From the NCBI GenBank assembly GCA_910589195.1, contig CAJUTC010000020.1, positions 1 through 53,866 of the forward strand: a stretch of 53,866 nucleotides of DNA. Direction: 5' to 3'. Shown here one piece after another: positions 8,114 to 15,603 of the stretch. A model generated the notes under the pieces. That model was not told where the DNA came from and did not search any database. It saw nothing but the letters and a program-made list of their open reading frames with translations. The stretch's first letter is position 1. The number at the start of each line of letters is the position of its first letter. The stretch is from an uncultured Lachnospiraceae bacterium. GTDB lineage: Bacteria; Bacillota; Clostridia; Lachnospirales; Lachnospiraceae. The position numbers and the translations under genes are program-made.

Positions 8114-9205
8114 TTAATACCCGCTGCACCGCTCTATCATCAGTTCCCTGGCATACTGCTTCATGCTGCTCTCCTTCAAGTCCTTGGGCGTCAGTTTCTT
8201 CTCGATCCCGGCCAGCTTCCGGTACTTGTCAAAGATTTGGATAAACATTTCCATTGAAAGCGGCTTCCCATACTTGGATAGGAAGATCTGGCCGCTGCCT
8301 TCCCCCTTCCGCATAAATTGGTTCCGCTCCTTTAGCCACTCCTCCATCTTCCGCCGAAGGCCGGAAGCATACAGACGGATGGCGAAAACCTCTCCCCGCT
8401 TCTTCCTGACTCGGATGGTTCCGGTTTCCACGTCATAGTCGGACACCTCTAGCCGCAACAGTTCACTGATCTCGATTCTGTGGTAAAACAACAGGCCAAG
8501 CATTACCATGTCCCGCAGGCACACGCGCTTTCGGAACTCACTTTCCAGGCCTTTGTACTCCCGTTCCATTGCCTGGAACAATGCGTCCGCATCTTGCTTA
8601 GACAGCAGGTTGCGGGCAGGCACCTCCCCCTTTTGGTGGTTTTTGGAATTTCTGTAACTTCCCTGATTTTCCCCACTCGTTACCGTCTTTAATGGGCGGC
8701 AGCCGGAAATCACCCCTTGCCTTACCAGATAGGACAGGTAATACCCAAGTACACGGGTTTTCCGGCATATGGTAGACGCGCTTAGCTTTCGTTCCATGGC
8801 CAGGTAATCCAGATATGCTTCCATCTGATCTTCCCAGCAGCCAAAGACCGGGGTAGGTTTGGATTCCTGAGATTCACTGGATTCCTGAATCTCCCTGGAT
8901 TTTCCAGATTCCCTGTTTTCCTCTACTCTGGCATTTGGTTCCAACGAATCTTCTTCCCTGCCGGAATCCACCCAGGCATAAAAATGCTCCAAATCCATAC
9001 GGTATGCCTTTTCTGTCCTGGGATCCAGACGGTGTTTCTTGCCGTAACTGCTAATAAAACCTTCCATCAGATTTTTTGAAACACCTTTTGTTGGCTCCTT
9101 TGGAGCATCTTCTGTCAAACCTTTTGGAGCACATTCTGTCAGCCTGTTTGCATCATTTTCTGTCAGCCTGTTTGAAACCATAACTGGATCTCTCAATCGC
9201 TGCAC
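8114..9205 (-). CDS. Tyrosine-recombinase-like protein lacking catalytic residues
   Basis: Up to 363 aa from a GTG at 9205; ATG 9181 (GAG upstream) is an alternative. It has a SAM-like core-binding domain (~residues 45-165) and a phage-integrase catalytic-type domain (~200-363). Against XerC/D the conserved frame LRDMVMLGLLF...ISELLRL is clear, but the first catalytic Arg is Glu245 (HRIEISEL), the H-x-x-R box is Lys341-x-x-Lys344 (LTPKDLKESS), and the protein stops at residue 363 before the second His and the Tyr nucleophile. It should not recombine DNA; it may bind DNA. Residues ~12-43 are four 8-aa repeats (NRLTENDA, NRLTECAP, KGLTEDAP, KEPTKGVS) encoded by 24-bp units. It is first in the polysaccharide cluster. 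It could be a repurposed regulator or a decayed gene. Confidence 0.7.
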   Translation of the reverse strand: MQRLRDPVMVSNRLTENDANRLTECAPKGLTEDAPKEPTKGVSKNLMEGFISSYGKKHRLDPRTEKAYRMDLEHFYAWVDSGREEDSLEPNARVEENRESGKSREIQESSESQESKPTPVFGCWEDQMEAYLDYLAMERKLSASTICRKTRVLGYYLSYLVRQGVISGCRPLKTVTSGENQGSYRNSKNHQKGEVPARNLLSKQDADALFQAMEREYKGLESEFRKRVCLRDMVMLGLLFYHRIEISELLRLEVSDYDVETGTIRVRKKRGEVFAIRLYASGLRRKMEEWLKERNQFMRKGEGSGQIFLSKYGKPLSMEMFIQIFDKYRKLAGIEKKLTPKDLKESSMKQYARELMIERCSGY

Positions 9206-9252
9206 CCCCTAACCAAATTCTCCTTTTGTTATTTGAAACTCCTACTCCTTTG

Positions 9253-9299
9253 AAAAAGATGATCCGCTTAGACCCCATATCTGCGGGGTTTTTCGGATC
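9253..9299 (-). terminator. Strong hairpin upstream of the recombinase-like gene (possible attenuator)
   Basis: Nested inverted repeat: outer arms GATCCG (9261-9266) and CGGATC (9294-9299), inner arms CCCC (9273-9276) and GGGG (9284-9287). Read on the minus strand it is followed by ATCTTTTT, and on the plus strand the inner stem is followed by TTTTT, so it can terminate both ways. It lies about 50 bp before the first gene of the polysaccharide cluster, in the path of any promoter further upstream, and so could be an attenuator. Confidence 0.6.
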
Positions 9300-9580
9300 A
9301 TGTTTCAGAATAATATTCCATTTTTTATCATTATTTGAAGTTATTTGGGCGCAATAAAAAGCAGTTGATGTTTCATTTGCACCCAAGCGACTAGGCCTTT
9401 TATAACCATTCAAAGCTACGCTAGGCCTTCCAGACATACAGATAGATTTTTGTTCCTGTTCCTACTATTTTTCAGTTGTTTTGCTGCTGAAAGCTTTAGA
9501 CTGTGCCTTGATTTTAATTCCAAGATCTGGATAGTCAAACACTATTTTAAGTGTAGTTTCAAATGTTGTTTTAAAAGGTG

Positions 9581-9731
9581 TTTCAAAAAGTATATGTTTT
9601 GGGAATCAATTCCGATTGGTAAAGATGACCAAGAAAAAGTAAGATTTTGTTATTGACTTTTCAAGAATTTTATAGTAATGTTGTTAAAGTTGATGAAAGA
9701 ACAATTTTCTCAAAACATATACCTTTTGAGA
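9581..9731. repeat. Inverted 25-bp repeats flanking a promoter (candidate invertible segment)
   Basis: The sequence at 9581-9605 matches the reverse complement of 9707-9731 at 22 of 25 positions. Each copy is itself built like a recombinase core site: the arms CAAAA and TTTTG surround an 8-bp spacer (AGTATATG on the left, GGTATATG in the inverted right copy). The 101 bp between them carry a plus-strand promoter candidate. The region is AT-rich, which raises the chance of coincidence. Confidence 0.4.
9653..9681 (+). promoter_or_regulatory. Promoter candidate between the inverted repeats
   Basis: -35 TTGACT at 9653-9658, a 17-bp spacer, and a weak -10 TAATGT at 9676-9681. In the orientation given it points away from the polysaccharide cluster, towards the hairpin at 9696 and the immunity pseudogene. 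If the segment inverted it would point at the recombinase-like gene and the cluster. Confidence 0.4.
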
Positions 9732-9748
9732 AAATTGTTCTTTTTAGT
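9696..9748. terminator. 20-bp perfect stem hairpin with T-tract
   Basis: Arms 9696-9715 and 9724-9743 are perfectly complementary over 20 bp with an 8-nt loop (CATATACC), followed by TTTTTAG on the plus strand. The stem is AT-rich, unusual for an intrinsic terminator but long. Its centre coincides with the right copy of the inverted repeat, so it may be both a site and a terminator. Confidence 0.6.
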
Positions 9749-9877
9749 ATATATTGAATGACAAATATTGCAGGCTGTTTTTATCTGGAAAGATTAGGAA
9801 GCCTGGCTGTACTTTTTCAGTGGGATAATGTATAATAAAGTGGGCGATAAATCGGGATTCTTCAAGGAGATAAACAT

Positions 9878-10299
9878 GTGAAACAAGTTGAACAGTTAGA
9901 TATTAGTTACAGCACCAACGAAAATCGTTGTTCCGTTTTTGTTGGTGTTTGTAAGTCCCAAGAACTGTTTGAGCAATATTTGGAAAAGGATTACCAACTT
10001 CTGTGGGATGAGATGATTATATAGGCTTTGAAATGGGCATTGATTTTGGTATCAATACCTATGATGAAGATTTTGCGGTTATGGTATTGCAAAAGAAATT
10101 GACCACCCAAATAGATGAACTTGTCAAAGATGCAGAAACTTTTGATATTGGCGCACTGAAGAGAATGTACCCTAATGGATGGGACAGACCCTATAATGCA
10201 ATTATTATTTTGCACCGATTGATTTATGATGGCCCAATCAAGGAAGTACAAAATCAAACCTTTGGCTATTTTAAGTTCCTGGGTGTGTTTGATAGCTGA
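9878..10299 (+). pseudogene. Immunity protein 22-type gene, frameshifted
   Basis: A GTG at 9878 with AAGGAGA seven bases upstream opens a frame whose product contains CSVFVGVCKSQELFEQYLEKD and which stops at TAG 10022-10024. The following frame, shifted by one base, continues as YIGFEMGIDFGINTYDEDF and runs to TGA 10297-10299, ending FGYFKFLGVFDS. Joined, the two parts read as one ~140-aa protein like the Imm22 family of contact-dependent/polymorphic toxin immunity proteins (S-x-W/F-x-G...F-x-x-Y start, then the D-F/I-x-x-Y-D-x-D-F motif). A single-base indel near 10010-10022 therefore breaks it. No toxin gene is visible beside it, so it looks like an orphan immunity remnant. Confidence 0.6.
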
Positions 10300-10566
10300 T
10301 AGCGATTTTAGACCATTTTAGTTTATCGGAGAGTACAGAACTTACTTATTATCCATCAATAGCAATAATGAAAGGTGATTCTGAGTAAATACACCATTTA
10401 AGGTAAGTCGCAAATAAAAAGATGGATATGGTACGGTTTATTCCTTCTTGAATTGCGGCAGTAGACGTTCATCCGTAAAATTGAGCCATGCTTGACGCAC
10501 AAAAATAGAGGGGCTGTCGGTTAATACCGATTTTAGCCCCTGATTCGGAAGTTCCTCTTTTTCTAA
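10300..10566. other. Intergenic, only a terminator recognised
   Basis: 267 bp between the immunity pseudogene and the GH88 stop. Apart from the terminator near 10500-10540, nothing was recognised. A short minus-strand frame ending near 10459 (WLNFTDERLLPQFKKE) may be the tail of a lost gene, but I cannot assign it. Confidence 0.3.
10500..10540 (-). terminator. Intrinsic terminator of the GH88-GH2-symporter operon
   Basis: Minus strand: GGGGCT (10540-10535) pairs with AGCCCC (10515-10510), with an inner CGGT/ACCG stem, followed by TCTATTTTT. It lies 27 bp after the GH88 stop codon. Confidence 0.8.
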
Positions 10567-11721
10567 TTACCACAGCAAAATATGCTTTCCCCTCAAACGT
10601 ATAACCGCTTCCGCCAAAAAGTAATCTCCATAAATAATCGGAACATTCGCATTTTCTTTGCTATGATAAAGAACGGTTCCTCCTGTAACAATACCGTCTT
10701 CCTCAGGATTCCAATTACAGAACTTACTTTCACAGGCCCGCAAAATTTTCACTGCTGTTTTATCATATAATTCCTTTTCATATTCATCTACATGTTCCGC
10801 CAATTCAAGCAATCCTGCCGCAATCGCCATTCCCGCAGTTGAATCAAATTTCGCGAAATGCTCTGGAGAACGAAAATCTACTACCGGCAGCCAGTCATTC
10901 AACGAAAGATTAGCAATACAATAGTGGGCAGAACGTTTTGACGCATCCAAAAACTTTTTTTCTCCTGTGTAGCGATAGCTTAAGGCAAATCCGTATAATG
11001 CCCATGCCTGGCCTCTGCTCCAGGATGAGCCGGCAGCAAACCCCTGCCCCCTTGGATTATCGATAAACTCCCCTGTTTTCGGGTTTAGCACAATGATATG
11101 ATTTGCGCTCCCATCTTCCCTCAGTCCATACCGCAAAATTGTATTTGCGTGACGGACAGCCATGTCACCAAATCTTGTATCACCTGTTTCCAAACTGGCC
11201 CAATATAACAGCGGCAAATTCATCATGCTGTCAATGATAACCCATCCTGATACATCCTCTTTTGTCCATGAAGGCTGATTCCAGGCCCGTATGTATTCTC
11301 CAGTAGGATTATATCGTCCAGCTAAAATTGTAGCCGCATGGAGTCCGCGAATTTTTGACTGCCTGTTCTCTGTAACGCGGTAATCAGCAACCGCAGACAA
11401 TGAAAACATAAACCCCACATCATGATGCAGTCCCTCAAATCCATTAAGAGCTTCATCTAATCTTGTTTCGATTTTTCTGGCAGTATCAGCATAGGTACGA
11501 TCCCCTGTCAAATAAAATAAGTGCCAGAGAATCCCCGCCCAAAAACCGTTGGTCCACATATAGATGCCTTCTCCAGTATCAATATCCCTGTATTTTCCAT
11601 CCTTGGGTATATAAGGTATAATATCGTCCAGCCTTACAACTTCTTGCTTTACTTTGGTCTTTAGCTGATCAAATACCTGGCCCAGCCAATCTGAAGCTTC
11701 CATTTTCAAAAATTGATCCAT
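10567..11721 (-). CDS. ugl: GH88 unsaturated glucuronyl hydrolase
   Basis: 384 aa, the usual length of the family, without a signal peptide, so cytoplasmic. The (alpha/alpha)6-barrel signature is clear: MWTNGFWAGILWHLFYLTGD near residue 55, HDVGFMF with Asp101, and IIDSMMNLPLLYW with Asp164, the two aspartates needed for hydration of the C4-C5 double bond. Expected reaction: removal of the 4,5-unsaturated uronic acid left by polysaccharide lyases on glycosaminoglycan or plant oligosaccharides. It is the last gene of an operon with a GH2 glycosidase and a GPH symporter; the ribosome site GGAAGGAG overlaps the upstream stop. GH105 is the main alternative, but HDVGFM favours GH88. Confidence 0.88.
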   Translation of the reverse strand: MDQFLKMEASDWLGQVFDQLKTKVKQEVVRLDDIIPYIPKDGKYRDIDTGEGIYMWTNGFWAGILWHLFYLTGDRTYADTARKIETRLDEALNGFEGLHHDVGFMFSLSAVADYRVTENRQSKIRGLHAATILAGRYNPTGEYIRAWNQPSWTKEDVSGWVIIDSMMNLPLLYWASLETGDTRFGDMAVRHANTILRYGLREDGSANHIIVLNPKTGEFIDNPRGQGFAAGSSWSRGQAWALYGFALSYRYTGEKKFLDASKRSAHYCIANLSLNDWLPVVDFRSPEHFAKFDSTAGMAIAAGLLELAEHVDEYEKELYDKTAVKILRACESKFCNWNPEEDGIVTGGTVLYHSKENANVPIIYGDYFLAEAVIRLRGKHILLW

Positions 11722-11731
11722 CCCTGAACTG

Positions 11732-13966
11732 TCACTCCTTCCTCTTTGCTATCTGAATCAACTTCCCATTTAATTCTTTGCATTGCTCATCCGTAACTTC
11801 TTTTTTCATGTAACTCAAAATACGCTCCAGCGGCATCATTCCCTGCCGTTCCCTCATCTGCTTTGCCAACTCCGCGGAAAATTCTTCTATAACCGCCATT
11901 GCTTGTTGGCTTTCCAAAAGATCTTTGCAGGATTCCCTGACAGAAAACATTCCCCTGGGAAACATCTTTTCCTCTTCAACCACATCCGTAAACCAGTTTT
12001 TTACATTTAAACCCGGGTTGGCATCAACATAAATATAAGAAGGTTCTTTTTCTGTTACCCCATAGAACACAGCCTCGTCTTCCCATTCCCCGCTTACCGC
12101 TTTCACCGTATTTTCTCCCTGCTCAAGAGCAATCTTATAAAAATGAAAAACTCCAGACTCCGAAAAACCTTTATAGCGGCTTTGATTTACATATAAATCC
12201 ACTTCCCTTTGATTAGAATAGACGGTAATGCATATTTCAGGTTGTTCCCGTTTAACGAACCGGCTCTGGGCTATTTTTACAAATGGTTTCAATGACCACT
12301 GGGCCATATAATAGTAGTACGCGTCCTTCTTAGTTTTTCTATCAAACGTAATGAGCCCCTTGCCATTTTTATGCTTCAAACCACCCTCGTCCCGAATCTC
12401 ACTGCTAAAATCATACAGATTCCACACATAAGTCCCCCATATATATGGCTTGCTTTTGAACATCGGATAAACGGTTTCATGGTACAAAGCCTGGAATTCT
12501 TCTGAATAGTCTTTTACCTTCGGGTCCTGGGAGTGAAATGCCAGATTGCAGTCCACTCCATATTCCGTGATCCCCAGCGGTATATGGGGATTATCCTCAT
12601 GAAATTTTTCCACGAAAGTTTCGCTGTCTTTCATCTCTCCATAATACCAGCCGAAATAAATATTATATCCTACCGCTTCCGTAAATGAATTTAGCATACT
12701 GTCATTTTTTACGCAAAACAGATTCGCGCAGGAACTGATTCGTGAAGGGTCCAGCTGTTTTGCCAGATCCGCAAGACGTTTTACGCCCTCATACATTCCC
12801 TGATTTTCGCCAAACATGGCAATCTCATTTTGAATTCCCCAAAAGCAAATAGACGGATGGTGTATATTCTGCAAAATCAGTTCTTTCAGCTGACCGCACG
12901 TATTCTCCAGCAAAGCCTCACTTTCCGTCATCTTAAGCATAGGAATCTCTGCCCAGACAATCAGTCCATGTTCATCACACAGCTGATACATTTCCTGCGG
13001 ATGCTGATAGTGGGAAAGCCTGACGCTGTTAGCTCCAATCTCTAAAATATCACGGATATCCTGATTCCAATGCTCATGTTTTGTCGCGCAAAATACACCG
13101 TCGTAATCCTGATGCTTCGCGACTCCGTTGATCTTTATATTCTCCCCATTTAGAAAGAACCCTTTTTCTCCATCTATGGAAATACTTCGAAACCCCAAGG
13201 TTATATCTGTACGATCCACCACTTTTCCTTCGATTTTCAGTTCCCCGCGGAGGCAGTATAATGCCGCTTCTTTTAATCCATTCCACAAAACAGGATCTGG
13301 GATTTCAATCTGGCAGATCCCCTCCCCCCATTCAGTTTTACAGGCAATCACCTCCTGTTTCGGCGACAGCACCTGATAGTCTATCTGAATCTCTTTTCCT
13401 TTCGCGTTGTACAAATGAGGTTCAACCGAAATCTCTCCCCCTCCATTTTCCAGAACCTTTGTACGCGCGATCAATCCTGATGTACCATAATAGCTTCGAT
13501 CAAAACATACATTTTCCGTAATTATCAGGTTTATCCCCCGATACAGTCCGCCGAATACAGTAAAGTCGCCTGTAAGCGGGGAAATCTCCTCCCAGGAACG
13601 GTTATCCAGAAAAACATCCAGTTCATTCTCCTCCCCCTGTTTGCAATACTGTGTAATTGGAAATGTAAAAGCAGAATACCCGCCTTTGTGTTCTCCCACA
13701 TAGCACTTATTGACAAATACTTTGCACCATCGGTCCGCTGCCTGGAAATTAAGGAAAATATGATTTCCCTCTTTATAATCCAACCTCATTTTTTTTCTAT
13801 ATACTGCTGTTCCCTTATAGGGTTCTTCCTCCGAATACCAGGTATGGGGCAGATCGACCTGCTCAAACATCGCCTCATCAAAAGAAATTTCTTCCATATT
13901 ACTGATTTTGTCTATATCTGTCTGGCAGAGCTTCTGAAACTCCCAGCCTAAATTAAAATTTTCCAT
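11732..13966 (-). CDS. GH2 family beta-glycosidase (beta-glucuronidase/beta-galactosidase-like)
   Basis: 744 aa, no signal peptide. N-terminal sugar-binding domain (~1-150), Ig-like domain (~170-265), TIM barrel from ~270, and a C-terminal extension. The acid/base is Glu381 in FWGIQNE and the nucleophile Glu468 in GITEYGVD. NGK at 534-536, before GLITFDRK, sits where beta-glucuronidases carry their carboxylate-binding N-x-K, and ITEYGVD matches E. coli UidA. Many GH2 galactosidases have a similar segment, so the substrate is not settled. With a GH88 hydrolase downstream and a hexuronide-type symporter upstream, a glucuronide is the likelier substrate. GAGAGGG before ATG 13966 supports the start; it is 3 bp from the symporter stop. 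Confidence 0.85.
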   Translation of the reverse strand: MENFNLGWEFQKLCQTDIDKISNMEEISFDEAMFEQVDLPHTWYSEEEPYKGTAVYRKKMRLDYKEGNHIFLNFQAADRWCKVFVNKCYVGEHKGGYSAFTFPITQYCKQGEENELDVFLDNRSWEEISPLTGDFTVFGGLYRGINLIITENVCFDRSYYGTSGLIARTKVLENGGGEISVEPHLYNAKGKEIQIDYQVLSPKQEVIACKTEWGEGICQIEIPDPVLWNGLKEAALYCLRGELKIEGKVVDRTDITLGFRSISIDGEKGFFLNGENIKINGVAKHQDYDGVFCATKHEHWNQDIRDILEIGANSVRLSHYQHPQEMYQLCDEHGLIVWAEIPMLKMTESEALLENTCGQLKELILQNIHHPSICFWGIQNEIAMFGENQGMYEGVKRLADLAKQLDPSRISSCANLFCVKNDSMLNSFTEAVGYNIYFGWYYGEMKDSETFVEKFHEDNPHIPLGITEYGVDCNLAFHSQDPKVKDYSEEFQALYHETVYPMFKSKPYIWGTYVWNLYDFSSEIRDEGGLKHKNGKGLITFDRKTKKDAYYYYMAQWSLKPFVKIAQSRFVKREQPEICITVYSNQREVDLYVNQSRYKGFSESGVFHFYKIALEQGENTVKAVSGEWEDEAVFYGVTEKEPSYIYVDANPGLNVKNWFTDVVEEEKMFPRGMFSVRESCKDLLESQQAMAVIEEFSAELAKQMRERQGMMPLERILSYMKKEVTDEQCKELNGKLIQIAKRKE

Positions 13967-13969
13967 GGT

Positions 13970-15478
13970 TTATCCCTCTCCTTGTCCTACATGTCTTAAC
14001 CGCTCCATCTGCTCCCTCACCTCTTCCATTCTCTGAGGCGTCAATTCATAATATTTCATGGCAATGGTATTGCAAAGGGCTCCCAGCACCGAAGTTCCGT
14101 AATAGAAAAGCAATCCGAATACAAAAAGGGCGGTTGTACTTGGTGTATCCACATCAGGAAGCTTGTCCGCAAATCCAATCCAGGCAAAGGCAACCCCCAC
14201 TAAAGACGGCGCCACAGCAGAAATGAGCTTATCAATAAACGTATATACAGTAGCTACCATGCCTGGCATATATTTTCCGCTGCGGCTGGCCTCGTAATCG
14301 TTGATATCCGCAATCATCGGCGGAATAGCGGAAGTGCAGATCATCTGAGAACCTTCTCCCAGAATCGATAACAAAAATAGCGCCACAGTAAAGAACGTAA
14401 ATCCTGTAAATGTCTGTCCATATCCATTTACATACCCAGGCAGATTGAGGGTTTTCGGATCCGCGGCCACAAACAATACAATGATAATGGTATTAAAGAT
14501 TACCACTCCCCAGCTTCCTACCTGCATTGCTTTCTTTAAACCCAGCTTTCCGCCGATAGCCCCCACTCCAAGCGTCATCATAACCAGACCTAAAATGGTT
14601 GTATAAAGAGACCAGCCGCCGTTAAGCTGAAAGTTTCCAATAATAATACCAAAAACCACCACGCTGACCGCGCTGATTCTGCAGCTGGAAGCCAGTTTGT
14701 CTGTAGCCGCCGATACAATCAGCATCTGTAACGGTTTATTGGTTTTCAAGACTCTTATGTAGTCTTTAAATTTTACAACCTGCTTTTCTTTCGTGATGAC
14801 AGTAAACTCGGGGATGTCTTTTGGCGCGATGGAAACAAACGCGACCGCGATACAAATACTGGCCGCCACAGCTGTTAAAAACCACATATCCTCAAATACC
14901 CCGATAGATGACATTTTCCCATACTTTACAACCAAACCTGTCACATAAATCTGAACCAAAGAACGGGACATCCGCACTAAAATGGTTCCGACAACACTTA
15001 AAAACGGACGCTGCTTGGGGTCATTGGTCAAACACACATTGCCAGTATGCATACTTACATTCAGAAACGTATAGCCAATATAGAATAACAGCGCGAATAA
15101 GGTAAAAAAGATACCTCTCGCAGCTCCGACCTCCGGCAGATGATGAGTGACGCGGAACATAAAAAAGCTGTTGACAAAAAGCAAAACACCGCCTATAGTC
15201 ATACAGGTTCTTGTCTTCCCTGCCCGATATCCGAATTTGTCAACCACAAATCCCACCATTGGGTCTGTTACCCCATCCCACAATCTCATAATGGTCGAAA
15301 AACTGGAAGCAAACATAACAGCCATGCCCACAAAACCATTTAAATAGTAAGACATATACATGGTCAATCCCATATACAGGTTAACTGCCAGATTCACCCC
15401 GGAAAATCCAACGATCCTCCACGGTTCTACCCTGTGTATCCCCTTCTCCATAACATACTTCTGCCCACTCACTTTCAT
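13970..15478 (-). CDS. GPH-family glycoside/hexuronide:cation symporter
   Basis: 502 aa with about twelve hydrophobic segments. The GPH signature is present near residues 67-85: IMRLWDGVTDPMVGFVVDK, followed by GKTRTCMTIGG. The family (MelB, GusB, XynB) imports glycosides, pentosides and hexuronides with H+ or Na+. As first gene of the operon with GH2 and GH88 it probably brings in the glucuronide or galactoside that they split. GAGG lies seven bases before ATG 15478. Transcribed divergently from the AraC regulator across a 125-bp gap. Confidence 0.9.
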   Translation of the reverse strand: MKVSGQKYVMEKGIHRVEPWRIVGFSGVNLAVNLYMGLTMYMSYYLNGFVGMAVMFASSFSTIMRLWDGVTDPMVGFVVDKFGYRAGKTRTCMTIGGVLLFVNSFFMFRVTHHLPEVGAARGIFFTLFALLFYIGYTFLNVSMHTGNVCLTNDPKQRPFLSVVGTILVRMSRSLVQIYVTGLVVKYGKMSSIGVFEDMWFLTAVAASICIAVAFVSIAPKDIPEFTVITKEKQVVKFKDYIRVLKTNKPLQMLIVSAATDKLASSCRISAVSVVVFGIIIGNFQLNGGWSLYTTILGLVMMTLGVGAIGGKLGLKKAMQVGSWGVVIFNTIIIVLFVAADPKTLNLPGYVNGYGQTFTGFTFFTVALFLLSILGEGSQMICTSAIPPMIADINDYEASRSGKYMPGMVATVYTFIDKLISAVAPSLVGVAFAWIGFADKLPDVDTPSTTALFVFGLLFYYGTSVLGALCNTIAMKYYELTPQRMEEVREQMERLRHVGQGEG

Positions 15479-15603
15479 AACTTTTCCTCACTTTATGTAA
15501 TTTTTACAATCCGAATTGTTTGTAAAAATAGTAGCATATTTCTATACCCTGTGATAGAATAAAATCATCTAAAATAGAAATTTATCACAAAAAGGAGAGT
15601 CTT
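15479..15603. promoter_or_regulatory. Divergent promoter region between symporter operon and AraC regulator
   Basis: 125 bp. It holds the inverted repeat ACAAT-ccga-ATTGT around 15508-15521 and the AT-rich run TGATAGAATAAAATCATC around 15551-15568. The probable binding sites for the AraC regulator lie here, but no pair of -35/-10 boxes stands out on either strand. AAAGGAG at 15592-15598 is the ribosome site of the regulator. Confidence 0.5.

Larger units (their letters stand above)
9206..9877. other. Gene-poor region between polysaccharide cluster and immunity pseudogene
   Basis: 672 bp. It holds the hairpin at 9253-9299, a pair of inverted 25-bp sequences (9581-9605 and 9707-9731), a promoter-like sequence between them, and a 20-bp-stem hairpin at 9696-9743. 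Short open frames exist on both strands (for example 9153-9437 minus and 9450-9656 plus) but show no recognisable domain or good ribosome site and I do not call them. Confidence 0.6.

Noticed and set aside
9153..9656. Short frames of 94 aa (minus) and 68 aa (plus) in the gap upstream of the recombinase-like gene
   Set aside because: One overlaps the recombinase start and crosses the hairpin; the other is a Phe/Cys/Lys-rich low-complexity frame. Neither has a domain or a good start signal.
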